From Paenacidovorax caeni (GTDB lineage Bacteria; Pseudomonadota; Gammaproteobacteria; Burkholderiales; Burkholderiaceae_C), in NCBI RefSeq assembly GCF_001298675.1, contig NZ_CYIG01000033.1, forward strand, positions 1 through 60,348: DNA of 60,348 nt, read 5' to 3'. The notes below the pieces were generated by a model, which did not search any database, was not told the origin of the DNA, and saw nothing but the letters and a program-made list of their open reading frames with translations. Both the position numbers and the translations under genes were made by a program. Every line of letters starts with the position of its first letter. The first letter of the stretch is position 1. This document shows positions 33,181 to 41,991 of this stretch, piece by piece.

Positions 33181-34725
33181 ATGCCTGCCAACACTTTGCC
33201 GCCCCTGCCAGTTACGGGATGGGCCATCGCCCGCACGCCGTTTTGCCTGCCGCCATGGCAGCGCCTGCCCATGCTTCCTGCGTGGCGCTGGCTGCGCAGG
33301 GCCGCGTGGTGGGCCTGGGCGCTGCTTTTGTCTGCCTGCCAGTCGCTGCCCGGCGGCATGGCGCCCGGTATGGTGCACGCGCCTGCGCTCCAGGCCAGCA
33401 CCCCGGCGCCGGGTATGGTGCAAGCAGGCGAGCCAGTGCGTGATGATGCGCCTCCCAGCCCCCTTGGCACCGATGTGCGGGACGGTTCCCCCCGCTGGGA
33501 GGGCGGCTTGTGGCTGCGCCTGCGCCAAGGCATGGCGGTGGAGCCGCTGCGCGGCGATGCGCTGCTGCGCATGCGGCAGATGGAGCAGTGGTACCAGGAG
33601 CGGCCCGCTTACCTGCAACGGGTATTCGAGCGGGCACGGCCCTATCTGTTCGACATCGTGAGCGAGGCGGAGGCGGCGGGCCTGCCCCTGGAGGTGGCGC
33701 TGCTGCCTGCGGTGGAGTCGGCCTTTTTGCCCCAGGCGGTTTCCACTGCGCGCGCTGATGGGCTGTGGCAGTTCATGGCGCATACGGCGCAGCGTTTTCA
33801 ATTGCGGCAAAACATGTTTCTGGACGAGCGGCGCAGCCCGCGCGCTGCCGCGCAGGCGGCCATGCGCTACCTGGCCCTGTTGCGCGAGCGCTATGGTGGC
33901 GACATGCAATTGGCGCTTGCCGCCTACAACTGCGGCGAGGGGTGTATCGACGCGCACCGCCGCAAGGCGCAGGCCCAAGGCCTGGCGGGGCGGTTGGAGG
34001 ACTTGCGGCTGAACCCCGAGACGGCCTACTACGTGCCGCGGCTGATGGCGCTGGGCGCCCTGGTGGCCCGCGCGGTGGATGGGCAGAACCTGGCGCTGGC
34101 GAGCCTGCCCGTGCTGCCCGATGCCCCGGCGGTGCATACGCTGGTGCTGCACCGCGATATCGACAAGGCGCTGGCGGCGCGCATGGCCGGGTTGAGCGAG
34201 GCGGAGTTGGAGGCGCTGAACCCCCAGCACAAGAAACCTTTGCTCATCGCGGCTGCGGGCCAGGGCCTTGTGTTGCCCCTGGACAGGGTGGGCCGGTTTG
34301 AGCAGGCGCTGGCCGCGCACCGGGCGCCTTTGGCTTCCTGGTCTGCCGCCCGTGTTGGCAAGCATGCATCGGTCGAACACCTGGCCCGCGTGCATGGCTC
34401 GGATGCGGCCAGCATCCGGGCGGTGAACGCCATTGCACCTGGGCATGTGGTGATGGCCGGGAGCACGGTGCTGGTGCCCCGCCCGCCGAGCGGCGGCGAT
34501 GTTGCGCGGCATCTGGTCGAGCAGGCCACGATCAGAACGTCACCGCCCTTTCGCCAGCAAAGGGTGCAGGTGAAGAAAGGCTGGGGCTGGGCCGAGGTGG
34601 CCCGTGTGCTGAGCCGCAACGGCGGGGCAATGGCGCCGCACGCATTGCATGCGGCCAATCCTGGTGTGCGGCTGCGAGCAGGCTGGGTGCGTTTGCAGGT
34701 TCCTGTGTTGGGAGAGCAGAAATGA
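33181..34725 (+). CDS. LysM lytic transglycosylase lipoprotein (MltD-like)
   Basis: A 514-residue predicted murein transglycosylase that cleaves peptidoglycan glycan strands. A signal segment ending in a lipobox (ALLLSAC, Cys53) points to lipoprotein export. Since residue 31 is a Met just before WRWLRRAAWWAW, the true start may be 33271, but the ATG at 33181 has GGAG upstream. The SLT domain (~150-300) has catalytic Glu179 in LLPAVESAFLPQAVS, then GLWQFMAHTAQRF and MQLALAAYNCGEGCIDAH. A LysM-like segment (~398-440, HASVEHLARVHGSDAASIRA) and a possible second one at the end would bind peptidoglycan. Its stop overlaps the next start (ATGA). Confidence 0.85.
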   Translation: MPANTLPPLPVTGWAIARTPFCLPPWQRLPMLPAWRWLRRAAWWAWALLLSACQSLPGGMAPGMVHAPALQASTPAPGMVQAGEPVRDDAPPSPLGTDVRDGSPRWEGGLWLRLRQGMAVEPLRGDALLRMRQMEQWYQERPAYLQRVFERARPYLFDIVSEAEAAGLPLEVALLPAVESAFLPQAVSTARADGLWQFMAHTAQRFQLRQNMFLDERRSPRAAAQAAMRYLALLRERYGGDMQLALAAYNCGEGCIDAHRRKAQAQGLAGRLEDLRLNPETAYYVPRLMALGALVARAVDGQNLALASLPVLPDAPAVHTLVLHRDIDKALAARMAGLSEAELEALNPQHKKPLLIAAAGQGLVLPLDRVGRFEQALAAHRAPLASWSAARVGKHASVEHLARVHGSDAASIRAVNAIAPGHVVMAGSTVLVPRPPSGGDVARHLVEQATIRTSPPFRQQRVQVKKGWGWAEVARVLSRNGGAMAPHALHAANPGVRLRAGWVRLQVPVLGEQK

Positions 34726-35159
34726 AGAAGGTGATGTTTCTCTTGCCCCGGTCTGTGGGGCACAGGCTGTGGGAGGATGGTTTTCTGGATGCGCTTCTTG
34801 AAAAGGAGATCGATTACATGTTCCGGGAGTTTTCGGCATGCCCCATGGAGCCAGCACAAAAATACGCTGTGGCGCTGAGCAGGCATGGGTGCGACGCGAT
34901 TATTTACCCGGAGCTGCATTCATCCATTTTTCTTTGGCACGGCGCCCGCCGGGATTGGTTTCCTGCGGGAGCGCAAGAGGTGGGCATAGTGCGTTTCCTT
35001 CAGTTTCTTGAAGAGGCCGGATGCGGGCTTCTTCCCCTGTCCATGGGGTATGGCCCGTTCGATGATTCTTTTGAGGTAACCGTTCACGGTAACCCGATTG
35101 GTTTTGCAGAGGATGTTGGCAGCAGGATTGAAGCGTTCAGAAAAGGAAAAGGTGCTTGA
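34722..35159 (+). CDS. Unknown 145-residue protein
   Basis: A soluble protein starting inside the transglycosylase stop codon and ending just before the next membrane-protein gene, so translationally linked to both. It is alpha/beta in character (KKVMFLLPRSVGHRLWEDGF, HGCDAIIYPELHSSIFLWHG). I recognise no family. Confidence 0.65.
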   Translation: MKKVMFLLPRSVGHRLWEDGFLDALLEKEIDYMFREFSACPMEPAQKYAVALSRHGCDAIIYPELHSSIFLWHGARRDWFPAGAQEVGIVRFLQFLEEAGCGLLPLSMGYGPFDDSFEVTVHGNPIGFAEDVGSRIEAFRKGKGA

Positions 35160-35161
35160 GC

Positions 35162-36118
35162 ATGCAAAAAGCCACTTGTCACATGTATTCGATCCCTGTT
35201 TTGGCGGGGCTGTTCTTGATGCTGCTGGGCCTGGCTTGGCACGGAATGTCTGTTTCTGCCCTGGTATGGGGCGTGCTGGCACTGGCCGTCATGCTGCTCC
35301 CGCTGCATGCCCAGGCCCATGCAGCCGTGGGCTGTTTCTTGCGCGGCCGTCTGGCCAGCCCTTGGCCGTGGCTTGTGCTTTCGATCGGCTTGTGCTCCAT
35401 GGTTTTATGGCTAGGGGCTGAAGAAAACGGTGCCCGGCGCTACTACCCTGTGGCGTCCCTGCGTTCGGGGTTGTGGGGCTTGGTGGCGTTTGTTGTTTCG
35501 CTGGCTTTGTTCTCGCAGCGCCGTGCGCCCGGCATGGCTGCATATGCGGGGCTGGGCCTGGGGTGCATGGCATTGGCGGCATGCCTTTTGGCGCAGCCGG
35601 ATTTCTACAGCCTGCAATTGTTTGGCGTAGCTGCTGTTGCGGTCAGCCTTTCAGCGCGCAATGGCATCCGTCTGGGGCTGCCCATGGCCGTTGGTGCGGG
35701 AGGGGCGGCTTTCTTGGCGTGGGTTTTTCTGTCGCCATTTCGCCGGGAAAGGTTCTTGAATACGTTTTTTTCGGCGAGCAGCCAGGAGCTGGTGGGTACA
35801 ACCCCCGGTGGTTGGTGGATGGCTGCCATGGCCGTGGGTTTTGCGGTGCTTCTGGTTTGGCTTGTGTGGGTGCGCAGGGATGATGCAGTCACGCCATTGC
35901 AACGGCAGTTCGCCATGGCGGGCGTTTGGGTTCTGCTGGTGGTGGCGGGCTACCCCTTGCTGGCTGGCATGCTGCATTGGAATGTCTCCAGCGGCGTTTA
36001 CGGGCTGCCGTTCTTTACCCCTGGCGGAGAGAGTCTTGCTGTGGCCGCCCTGCTGGCGGCAGTGGCATCTGGCCCTGGTTGCTCGGGACGCCATGCGATG
36101 CGCGGCACGGGTTTCTGA
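35162..36118 (+). CDS. Multi-pass membrane protein
   Basis: About 318 residues with some eight hydrophobic segments (LAGLFLMLLGLAWHGMSVSA, LWGLVAFVVSLALFSQ, MAAMAVGFAVLLVWLVWV, AMAGVWVLLVVAGYPLLAGM). There is a small soluble loop of ~35 residues near the middle (FRRERFLNTFFSASSQELVG). Family not recognised. It starts 3 bp after the preceding stop; an overlapping TTG at 35156 is a possible alternative. Confidence 0.65.
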   Translation: MQKATCHMYSIPVLAGLFLMLLGLAWHGMSVSALVWGVLALAVMLLPLHAQAHAAVGCFLRGRLASPWPWLVLSIGLCSMVLWLGAEENGARRYYPVASLRSGLWGLVAFVVSLALFSQRRAPGMAAYAGLGLGCMALAACLLAQPDFYSLQLFGVAAVAVSLSARNGIRLGLPMAVGAGGAAFLAWVFLSPFRRERFLNTFFSASSQELVGTTPGGWWMAAMAVGFAVLLVWLVWVRRDDAVTPLQRQFAMAGVWVLLVVAGYPLLAGMLHWNVSSGVYGLPFFTPGGESLAVAALLAAVASGPGCSGRHAMRGTGF

Positions 36119-36142
36119 AACGTACCTATCGCCAAAACCACC

Positions 36143-36655
36143 ATGCAAACCCTCGTCCTGTTCGCCCACGGCAAGGAATCCGGCCCCTGGGGCTCCAAGA
36201 TTCAGCACTTGGCCACCATCGCCCAGCGCCTGGGCGCGCAGGTGGTAAGCCCGGACTACGGCGACCTGCCTGACCCCGATGCCCGCGTGGCCCGCCTGCG
36301 CGCCATGCCGCTGCCCGCGCATGAGCGGCTGGTGCTGGTGGGCTCCAGTATGGGCGGCTATGTGTCCACCGTGGCCTCGCAGGGCATGGGGGCGCAGGGG
36401 CTGTTTTTGATGGCTCCCGCCTTCTACATGCCCGGCTATGCGGTGCAGGAGCCCGCGCCCGGCACGCCCGAGACTTGCGTGGTCTTTGGCTGGCATGACG
36501 AGGTGATCCCCGTCGCGCATGGCATCCGCTTTGCGCAGGCCCACCGTGCCCGGCTGCATGTGCTGGATGGCGACCACCGGCTGAATGCGGTGCTGCCCGA
36601 GGTGGGCGCGCTGTTCGAGGGCTTCTTGCGCCGGGTGATGGCCTTGCCGCAGTAA
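36143..36655 (+). CDS. Alpha/beta hydrolase (YqiA/YcfP-like)
   Basis: A 170-residue small serine hydrolase. TLVLFAHGKESGPWGSKI is the oxyanion region, LVLVGSSMGGYVSTVASQ carries the nucleophile elbow with Ser69, FGWHDEVIPVAHG gives the acid (Asp), and LDGDHRLN supplies the catalytic His. Substrate is unknown; this size class usually acts as an esterase or thioesterase. It starts 25 bp after the membrane-protein gene. Confidence 0.8.
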   Translation: MQTLVLFAHGKESGPWGSKIQHLATIAQRLGAQVVSPDYGDLPDPDARVARLRAMPLPAHERLVLVGSSMGGYVSTVASQGMGAQGLFLMAPAFYMPGYAVQEPAPGTPETCVVFGWHDEVIPVAHGIRFAQAHRARLHVLDGDHRLNAVLPEVGALFEGFLRRVMALPQ

Positions 36656-36656
36656 C

Positions 36657-36722
36657 TTCTGTTTTGATAGCTGCCAGTGATTGTCTAGAAAGGGCCGAAG
36701 GCTGATTGGGCTTATATTTTCA
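36657..36722. repeat. Intergenic dispersed repeat
   Basis: TTCTGTTTTGATAGCTGCCA and a following arm ending GATTGGGCTTATATTTT resemble the element at 24535-24600. The copies share the TTTTGATAGCTG core and the GGGC-rich arm. Confidence 0.5.
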
Positions 36723-36724
36723 CC

Positions 36725-37201
36725 ATGGATGAAAGAACCCCACTACTGACCCACGCGCCCCAGCCCTGGCACATCACGCTGCGGCGCGGGTTTCGCGCCC
36801 TGGCGCAGGGTGGCCTGGGGCTGGCGGGTCTGTTTATCCTGCTGTACCGCTTGCTGCTGGTGGGCATTTTTCTGCATGTCTTTCTGCGGCTGGGCGGCTA
36901 TCCCGTGTGGGCGCATGCCTTGCCGGGCGTGCTGTGCATGGCGTATCTGGCGCTGGTGTTGCTGGTGCTGGCCGTCCTTCTGGCGCAGGGCGGCACCCAG
37001 GCCGCCGCCGGGGCGCTGGGGCAGGCGCTCAAGCACAGCAGCCGTTTGCATGGGGGCGGCTGGCTGGCCTTGCTGGCGTGGATAGGCACGGTTGCGCTGT
37101 TTGACAAGCCGCAGGCGCAATGGGTGATCGTGCTTTACGCGGTGTGCGCCGTGCTGGCGCTGGTGTGGATGTTGCTGCGCATGGCGCAGCGCTGGCAGTA
37201 G
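36725..37201 (+). CDS. Small membrane protein
   Basis: A 158-residue protein with four predicted membrane helices (GLGLAGLFILLYRLLLVGIF, GVLCMAYLALVLLVLAVLLA, GWLALLAWIGTVALF, VIVLYAVCAVLALVWMLLR) and short loops. No family recognised. It leads a run of three closely spaced genes ending with the WG-repeat protein. Confidence 0.7.
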   Translation: MDERTPLLTHAPQPWHITLRRGFRALAQGGLGLAGLFILLYRLLLVGIFLHVFLRLGGYPVWAHALPGVLCMAYLALVLLVLAVLLAQGGTQAAAGALGQALKHSSRLHGGGWLALLAWIGTVALFDKPQAQWVIVLYAVCAVLALVWMLLRMAQRWQ

Positions 37202-37206
37202 AGGGC

Positions 37207-37524
37207 ATGGCTGGCATGGGTGACTCTTACCGCCTGCTGAAGGCCACCTTCCGCCGTCTTATGGATGAGGATTTGACCGATGTCCAGATCGCCAGCAGAG
37301 CGCCGGGCAGGGGGGGCGATGACTATTACCCCGATGCCTTGTTTTGCTGGGGTGAAGACGAGCGCGGTGAATACCTGGATTGCTACAAACGCAGCCGCTG
37401 GGGCGACGAGGATTACCGCATCCGGCACGATGGCAGCCATGAGCCTGTGCCGGGGCCGTTTGACGAGGGATACGAAGCCTTGGAGCGAGAGCTGGCGGCC
37501 AAGGGCTTGCTATACAACCCATGA
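37207..37524 (+). CDS. Small acidic protein of unknown function
   Basis: A 105-residue acidic protein (LLKATFRRLMDEDLTDVQIA, DDYYPDALFCWGEDERGEYL, PFDEGYEALERELAAKG). It begins 5 bp after the preceding stop, and its stop lies 11 bp before the preferred start of the WG-repeat gene. An immunity- or adaptor-like size, but function unknown. Confidence 0.65.
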   Translation: MAGMGDSYRLLKATFRRLMDEDLTDVQIASRAPGRGGDDYYPDALFCWGEDERGEYLDCYKRSRWGDEDYRIRHDGSHEPVPGPFDEGYEALERELAAKGLLYNP

Positions 37525-37535
37525 AGGAGCCCGCC

Positions 37536-39416
37536 ATGCTGCCATCCGCCTACCTGCACCAGGGCTCCCTGTCCGCCTGGGGCATTGCCGAGCTGGCCCG
37601 CACCGTCGCGCAGTGCGCTGCGGACATCCGCCACAACAACCTGGGCGACGACCCGGCGGCGCAGCAGGCGCTGTACGCCCAGCAGTTGGCCCCCTGGCAC
37701 GCCGTGCCGGTGTGGGTGGAGCACCGGCAGGGGCAAGACCGCTGCACGGTCTTTCTCAGCGAAGGCGAAATGCTGTGCGCCATGCGGCGCATGCATAAGC
37801 CCCGGCGCGAGGGCGCGGCCCATGTGCTGGTGCCTGCGCCTGCGTGGCAGGCCGTGGGCGGCGGCGAGCGCAGCACCCTGGGGGCGCTGCTGGCGCTTGC
37901 GGCGGGGCGGGCTGCGCTGTGCAGCCGCCTGGATGAGCGGTGCGTGGCCCCCTACACGGCGGCGGATTTTGCGGGCGTGGATGCGGCGCGGGGCCATCTG
38001 GTCTGGAGCTGGGACAACGGCTGGATTCACCCCACGGCCTTGCTGTGCGCCCCCATGGCGGGCGTGGACGGCGGCCTGGCTGGTGCGCTGTCGCTGTGCC
38101 TGCCTGCGGCCTGGGGCAAGCTGCACCAGCACGGCAACTGGTATGGCGAGCTGCATCTGCACCACGGGCAGGTGCTGGTGGTGTGCGACGCCAGCGGGCA
38201 ATACGGCCTGATGGGCCTGCGCCAGGTCAGTGACGAGCCACCGCCCGTGGCGCCCGTGGCGCGTGTAGCGGGCCAGTGGCTCCAGCCCTGCGAATGGGCC
38301 TGGCTGGCCGAGGCAGAGTCCAGCGGCGGCAGCGCCATCGAGGCAGCTCGCACGGTGGAGCCGGATGCGCGGGGCGAGCTGGTGGGCGACCTGATCGACC
38401 CCTTGAGCGGGCGGCGCGTGAACCCGCAGGGGGTGAAGGCGCTGCTGGGCACCAGCCACTACAGCGGCACCAACTATGACGGCAGCCTGATGGTGAACGA
38501 AGCCGGGCAGGGCGCCCACACGCGGGTGTTGGGCCGGGTCACGCGCCAGGGCATGCTGCTGTGCGGGCAGGCCGTGACGGATGACGGCATGCTGCAAGAC
38601 GTGCCCTGGGGGCTGCAAGACCTGCGCTGGCTGGAGATGGGTGAAAAGCGCGAGCGCATGATCGCCGTGCGCGACCCCGGCACCGGCCTGTGGGGCTATG
38701 TGGATGACCGGGGTGCGCTGGCCATTGCGCCGCAGTACGCCGATGCCTGGGGCTTTGGGCATGGCGCGGCAGTGGTGCAGCCCGTGGGCGAGGCAGCGTG
38801 CGTGGGCCTGATCGACAAGGCCGGGCAATGGCTGCTGCCGCCCGTGTGGCGCGCGCTGGTGCGCGAAAGCCGCCGCGTGATCGTGGCCCAGGACGCCCAG
38901 GGCCAGTGGGGCGCGCTGGACGGGCAGGGCGCGGCCACCATGCCGTTTCAGCCCGCAGCGGCGTGGCTGGAGCACCCGCAGGCACGCCAGCGGCTGGCGG
39001 GCTACGCGGGCAGCCAATGGATCACAGACCCGCAGGAGCAGCAGCGGCGCACGGTGATCGAAACCATTGCCGCGCTCTGGAAGATGGGCTGGCGCGAACG
39101 AATCCGCACTGCCGTGCAGGCCGCCCTGGGCGCTGGCGGCAGCCTGGCAGGGCTGCAAGGGCTGTTTGACGGCGACACCAGCGAGCGCGACCTGCGTGCA
39201 TGCGGCGTATGGGGCCTGCCCGTGACCCTGCTGCGCGGCGTGGGGGAAAGCGGGCGCATTGCCTGTTATTACCCCGTGGGGCTTTCTACATTCGGGCTGG
39301 CGGTGGAAGCGCCGGTGTCGGGCCTGCCCAGCCATCCCGAGGCGTCGATAGGCATCTCTTGGCGCGACCTGACTGTGACGCCGCGCAGCCTGCATGCAGA
39401 TGATGAGCGAGCCTGA
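37536..39416 (+). CDS. WG-repeat protein
   Basis: A 626-residue protein with WG (KWG-type) beta repeats in its second half: GLWGYVDDRGALAIAPQYAD, GLIDKAGQWLLPPVWRALV and GQWGALDGQGAATMPF. The earlier half has related degenerate units (HVLVPAPAWQAVGGGE, GQYGLMGLRQVSDE) and a long acidic, glycine-rich region. WG repeats usually form interaction surfaces and are common in polymorphic-toxin and surface contexts. The start at 37536 is preferred over an overlapping ATG at 37521 because AAGGAG lies 6 bp upstream of it. There is no signal peptide. Confidence 0.75.
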   Translation: MLPSAYLHQGSLSAWGIAELARTVAQCAADIRHNNLGDDPAAQQALYAQQLAPWHAVPVWVEHRQGQDRCTVFLSEGEMLCAMRRMHKPRREGAAHVLVPAPAWQAVGGGERSTLGALLALAAGRAALCSRLDERCVAPYTAADFAGVDAARGHLVWSWDNGWIHPTALLCAPMAGVDGGLAGALSLCLPAAWGKLHQHGNWYGELHLHHGQVLVVCDASGQYGLMGLRQVSDEPPPVAPVARVAGQWLQPCEWAWLAEAESSGGSAIEAARTVEPDARGELVGDLIDPLSGRRVNPQGVKALLGTSHYSGTNYDGSLMVNEAGQGAHTRVLGRVTRQGMLLCGQAVTDDGMLQDVPWGLQDLRWLEMGEKRERMIAVRDPGTGLWGYVDDRGALAIAPQYADAWGFGHGAAVVQPVGEAACVGLIDKAGQWLLPPVWRALVRESRRVIVAQDAQGQWGALDGQGAATMPFQPAAAWLEHPQARQRLAGYAGSQWITDPQEQQRRTVIETIAALWKMGWRERIRTAVQAALGAGGSLAGLQGLFDGDTSERDLRACGVWGLPVTLLRGVGESGRIACYYPVGLSTFGLAVEAPVSGLPSHPEASIGISWRDLTVTPRSLHADDERA

Positions 39417-39657
39417 AAACCGCACCCTGGCCGTGCTGCTGGCGCTGGCCTGCGTGCCGGTGGCGTGGTTGGGTGCGGCTGCGGCGGTTAAAGGATTCGT
39501 AATTCCGCATGGGGTGGCGGGCACTAAGGAAACGCCATTGCTTCAGGCTCCAAGACCGCGAGTGGCGGCAACGCGGCAAGTGGCCGCAAATGAAGGCGTC
39601 GCCTTGGACGCAAGAATGGGAACCTCTCACAACCCCATGATTGACGGATCCGAATAG
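39403..39657 (+). CDS. Short membrane protein, probably truncated
   Basis: An 84-residue frame overlapping the WG-repeat stop. Residues ~6-28 form one membrane helix (TLAVLLALACVPVAWLGAAA). After GFVIPHG the sequence loses hydrophobic pattern and looks like read-through into IS debris, so the original 3' end was probably lost. Unknown function. Confidence 0.45.
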   Translation: MSEPENRTLAVLLALACVPVAWLGAAAAVKGFVIPHGVAGTKETPLLQAPRPRVAATRQVAANEGVALDARMGTSHNPMIDGSE

Positions 39658-39748
39658 GCACGATTGGACGCCAGCCGTTTTGAATGCGCGATGAGGCCTT
39701 ACGGCGGTCTGCGCCTCGTGCATTGAGGGGCCTTGCAGCCCCGATGGC

Positions 39749-40236
39749 TCAGGCTTTCGCCGTTTGCAGGCGCACCTGTGCCTTGGTGGTTGCCGGTTTG
39801 AAGAACGCATCCACGCCTCGCTCAAGGAACGAGGCCAGGCGCTTCATGTTGTAGCAGGCAGCCATCATCGTCATCGCCACCGTGGCGCGCGCCTGCCCGA
39901 TCGTGCGCACGAACTTGCCGCCCATGTGCCGGATGCCGGCAAACGCATGTTCGACCCGGGCACGCTTGCTGGCAATGCGCTGGTTGCGCCGTTTTTGGCA
40001 CTCGCTCAGGGGCTTGCCCGGCTGGGCCCGGCGTTGCATCGCGTCCACGAAGCCCAGCACTTGCAGCATCTGCCGACGCTGCCGGCTCGCGTAGGCCTTG
40101 TCCGTGTGCACGCTGCGCCCGGTGTTGTGCATGTCCAGCACCTCATCGAAGTGGTGTCCGTCGTGCTCGCAGGCCGTGCCCGTGGCGATGCGACGGATGA
40201 AGCGTGCTTGAGATCCACGCTCACGCTGAGCTTGAT
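39749..40236 (-). pseudogene. IS5-family transposase, C-terminal remnant
   Basis: The minus-strand translation shows TACEHDGHHFDEVLDMHNTG, VHTDKAYASRQRRQMLQVLG, QPGKPLSECQKRRNQRIASK and ARVEHAFAGIRHMGGKFVRT, followed by ARATVAMTMMAACYNMKRLA. This is the second half of an IS5-type DDE transposase. A frameshift at ~40200 and loss of the N-terminal half inactivate it. Confidence 0.85.
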
Positions 40237-40322
40237 ACGAGCAATCCGTTCGGACGTGATTTACAGACTTTTCAGTGCGTCCCGTCGACTCCAATTCGGT
40301 AATTAGTTTTTTGCGCCAATAA

Positions 40323-40445
40323 CTACCGAGTGGCCGGACGCTGCTCATAAACGCGCTGCATCTTCAGGCCAAGCGCGGCTAGATTGATGACGACGGCAAT
40401 GATGATAAGGCCTACGGCGTATGGATCTTGTAGTACATCTAGCAT
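40323..40445 (-). CDS. Candidate 40-residue single-helix membrane peptide
   Basis: A short frame encodes MLDVLQDPYAVGLIIIAVVI then NLAALGLKMQRVYEQRPATR. It has an acidic N-terminus, an ~18-residue hydrophobic helix and a basic tail, like small membrane peptides and some type I toxins. The ribosome-binding site (AAAAAG directly before ATG) is weak. It lies beside the IS5 remnant in an AT-richer stretch. It could be spurious, but the hydrophobic pattern is unusually clean. Confidence 0.35.
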   Translation of the reverse strand: MLDVLQDPYAVGLIIIAVVINLAALGLKMQRVYEQRPATR

Positions 40446-40848
40446 CTTTTTAATGTATCCCAAAACAAAATGGTTGTCAATATTAATTCGTTATCGCAGC
40501 CTTTGCAAGAATCCACCGGTGTGAGGATATTTTAAGAAGTGTTGGATTTTCGATGCGGCGGGTTTATCAATTGGCATCCGCATCGAAGGATGTCGATCTA
40601 TCAGGCTTGTGTAGATGCATCGAGCATTTTATTAGTTGACTTGGCGAGCCAGGCTTCGACAGGTGCCACGCTTTACGTTTCGCCCCTGGAGTTAATGCGT
40701 TTACAAACCATCTAAAGGCAGTGCATGTTTTTTAATTTTCCACATTTGCATCATTGCGATCTTTATTTTCGCTGCCTGAGGCCTTAGTCCGCGCCAAACC
40801 CAGGATAAATTAGCGCAATTGATTGTGTCAAATTGATATTACTAGGAC
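40446..40848. other. AT-rich intergenic stretch
   Basis: No gene is supported. The DNA is clearly AT-richer than its surroundings (for example ATGGTTGTCAATATTAATTC). It carries GGATTTTCGATGCGG and CATCCGCATCGAAGG as an interrupted inverted repeat at ~40544-40582. The last bases (AGGACTTACGC) look like the terminus of the following IS701-type element. Confidence 0.4.
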
Positions 40849-41889
40849 TTACGCAAACGCCATGGAAACAGACGGACTGCGCAGTTCCCGGCGCAAGTAG
40901 TCCGATAGCAAGCCTTGTTTGATCGCGTAGATGGTGGTTCCTGCTTTTCTGGCAATGGCTGTGAGCCTCACCCAAACCAGCACAGCGCAGGCAATATGAT
41001 TTCTCTGTATTCTGGCCTTGCGGCATTGGCATTTCTCAACGCCCGTCACTTGCTTGAGTTCACGGTGAAACTGCTCAATCTTCCAGCGCAAGGCACACGC
41101 TTGTTGCGTACCCTGCATGCAATCTTGGGCAAGATCGTTCGTAACGATCCAATCCGTGCGGTTGGTTGAAACCACGACCCGGAATAATTTCACCTTGTGA
41201 TCCCTGGGAAAGCCTCGAATCTTGATGGTCTTGCCACGCTCTTGTTCAACTGCGTCCCAGCGCAGTGCATCCACACGGCGATAGCTCAGCACGCCAGCAC
41301 TGTCGTCGACCTGGCGGTTGGACTTCAGGGGACAGTAGTAGAACCGGCCCATCGACTCGACGAACAGCATCATGTCCTTGGTGGCGTACCAGCTGTCAAA
41401 CAGCACGTGTGTGAAGGACAAGGCCTTGTCGGCAATGGCGAGCGTCAACATCTCTTGCACATGATCGAGCTTGGTCTTGCCATCGCCCTCAGGGTTGAAG
41501 ATGCGGTAATCGACGATCCAATACTGTCCCGTATCGGGATTGACGTACAGGCAGTTGACCATGCCAATGCCCTTGACCAAGCCATGCTCGTTGCCGCTGT
41601 ATTGCAGGCGAACCAGCTCGATGGCGTGGGAATGCTCCTTGTTCAAGACGGAGTCATCGAACACCAGGCAGCCGCGTGGAGACAGGACAATATCGCCCTG
41701 CACATGTTCCCAGAGGATGCGCCCTGTGAGCTTGTCGCGGCGCAGCAAACGATTGACTGCATCGTGGCTCAAACCCTGGGAATGATCGGCGAAGTGGGTC
41801 ATCGTAAAGTTGGTGTGAGACGACAGGGAACTTCTCAAAACCCATCCGCTCTCTTCCTGACCCGAGAAGCCTGACCCGCCCCTTGCCAT
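40849..41889 (-). CDS. IS701-family transposase, N-terminus replaced
   Basis: The frame ends with the classic IS701 core: LVFDDSVLNKEHSHAIELVR (first Asp), LQYSGNEHGLVKGIGMVNCL, VLFDSWYATKDMMLFVESMG (second Asp) and RWKIEQFHRELKQVTGVEKC (Glu), with CRKARIQRNHIACAVLVWVR. Family sequence starts only around LRSSLSSHTNFTMTHFADHS (~41835), so perhaps the first 10-20 residues are lost. The frame upstream is antisense to an IS5 fragment. MTHFADHS at 41802 could be an internal start. Activity is doubtful. Confidence 0.75.
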   Translation of the reverse strand: MARGGSGFSGQEESGWVLRSSLSSHTNFTMTHFADHSQGLSHDAVNRLLRRDKLTGRILWEHVQGDIVLSPRGCLVFDDSVLNKEHSHAIELVRLQYSGNEHGLVKGIGMVNCLYVNPDTGQYWIVDYRIFNPEGDGKTKLDHVQEMLTLAIADKALSFTHVLFDSWYATKDMMLFVESMGRFYYCPLKSNRQVDDSAGVLSYRRVDALRWDAVEQERGKTIKIRGFPRDHKVKLFRVVVSTNRTDWIVTNDLAQDCMQGTQQACALRWKIEQFHRELKQVTGVEKCQCRKARIQRNHIACAVLVWVRLTAIARKAGTTIYAIKQGLLSDYLRRELRSPSVSMAFA

Positions 41890-41990
41890 GATCACACCCC
41901 GCAGCGCGCTGAAGTTCGATCTGTTCGCCGAGGCCTCGCGCCAGCACAAGAGAGACGAGGTGGGCGATCCGCTGCAGGTGATCGCGCGGC
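41888..41990 (+). pseudogene. IS5-family transposase, N-terminal fragment
   Basis: MITPRSALKFDLFAEASRQH and KRDEVGDPLQVIARH match the first ~35 residues of an IS5-type transposase. Homology stops at 41990, where recombinase sequence begins. Confidence 0.7.
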
Positions 41991-41991
41991 A

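Noticed and set aside
32845-34512. A 555-codon minus-strand open frame
   Set aside because: Antisense to the LysM transglycosylase, whose motifs and lipobox are clear; a GC-driven shadow frame.
37413-39524. A 703-codon minus-strand open frame
   Set aside because: Fully antisense to the WG-repeat gene in GC-rich DNA; His/Ala/Arg-rich, without domain features.
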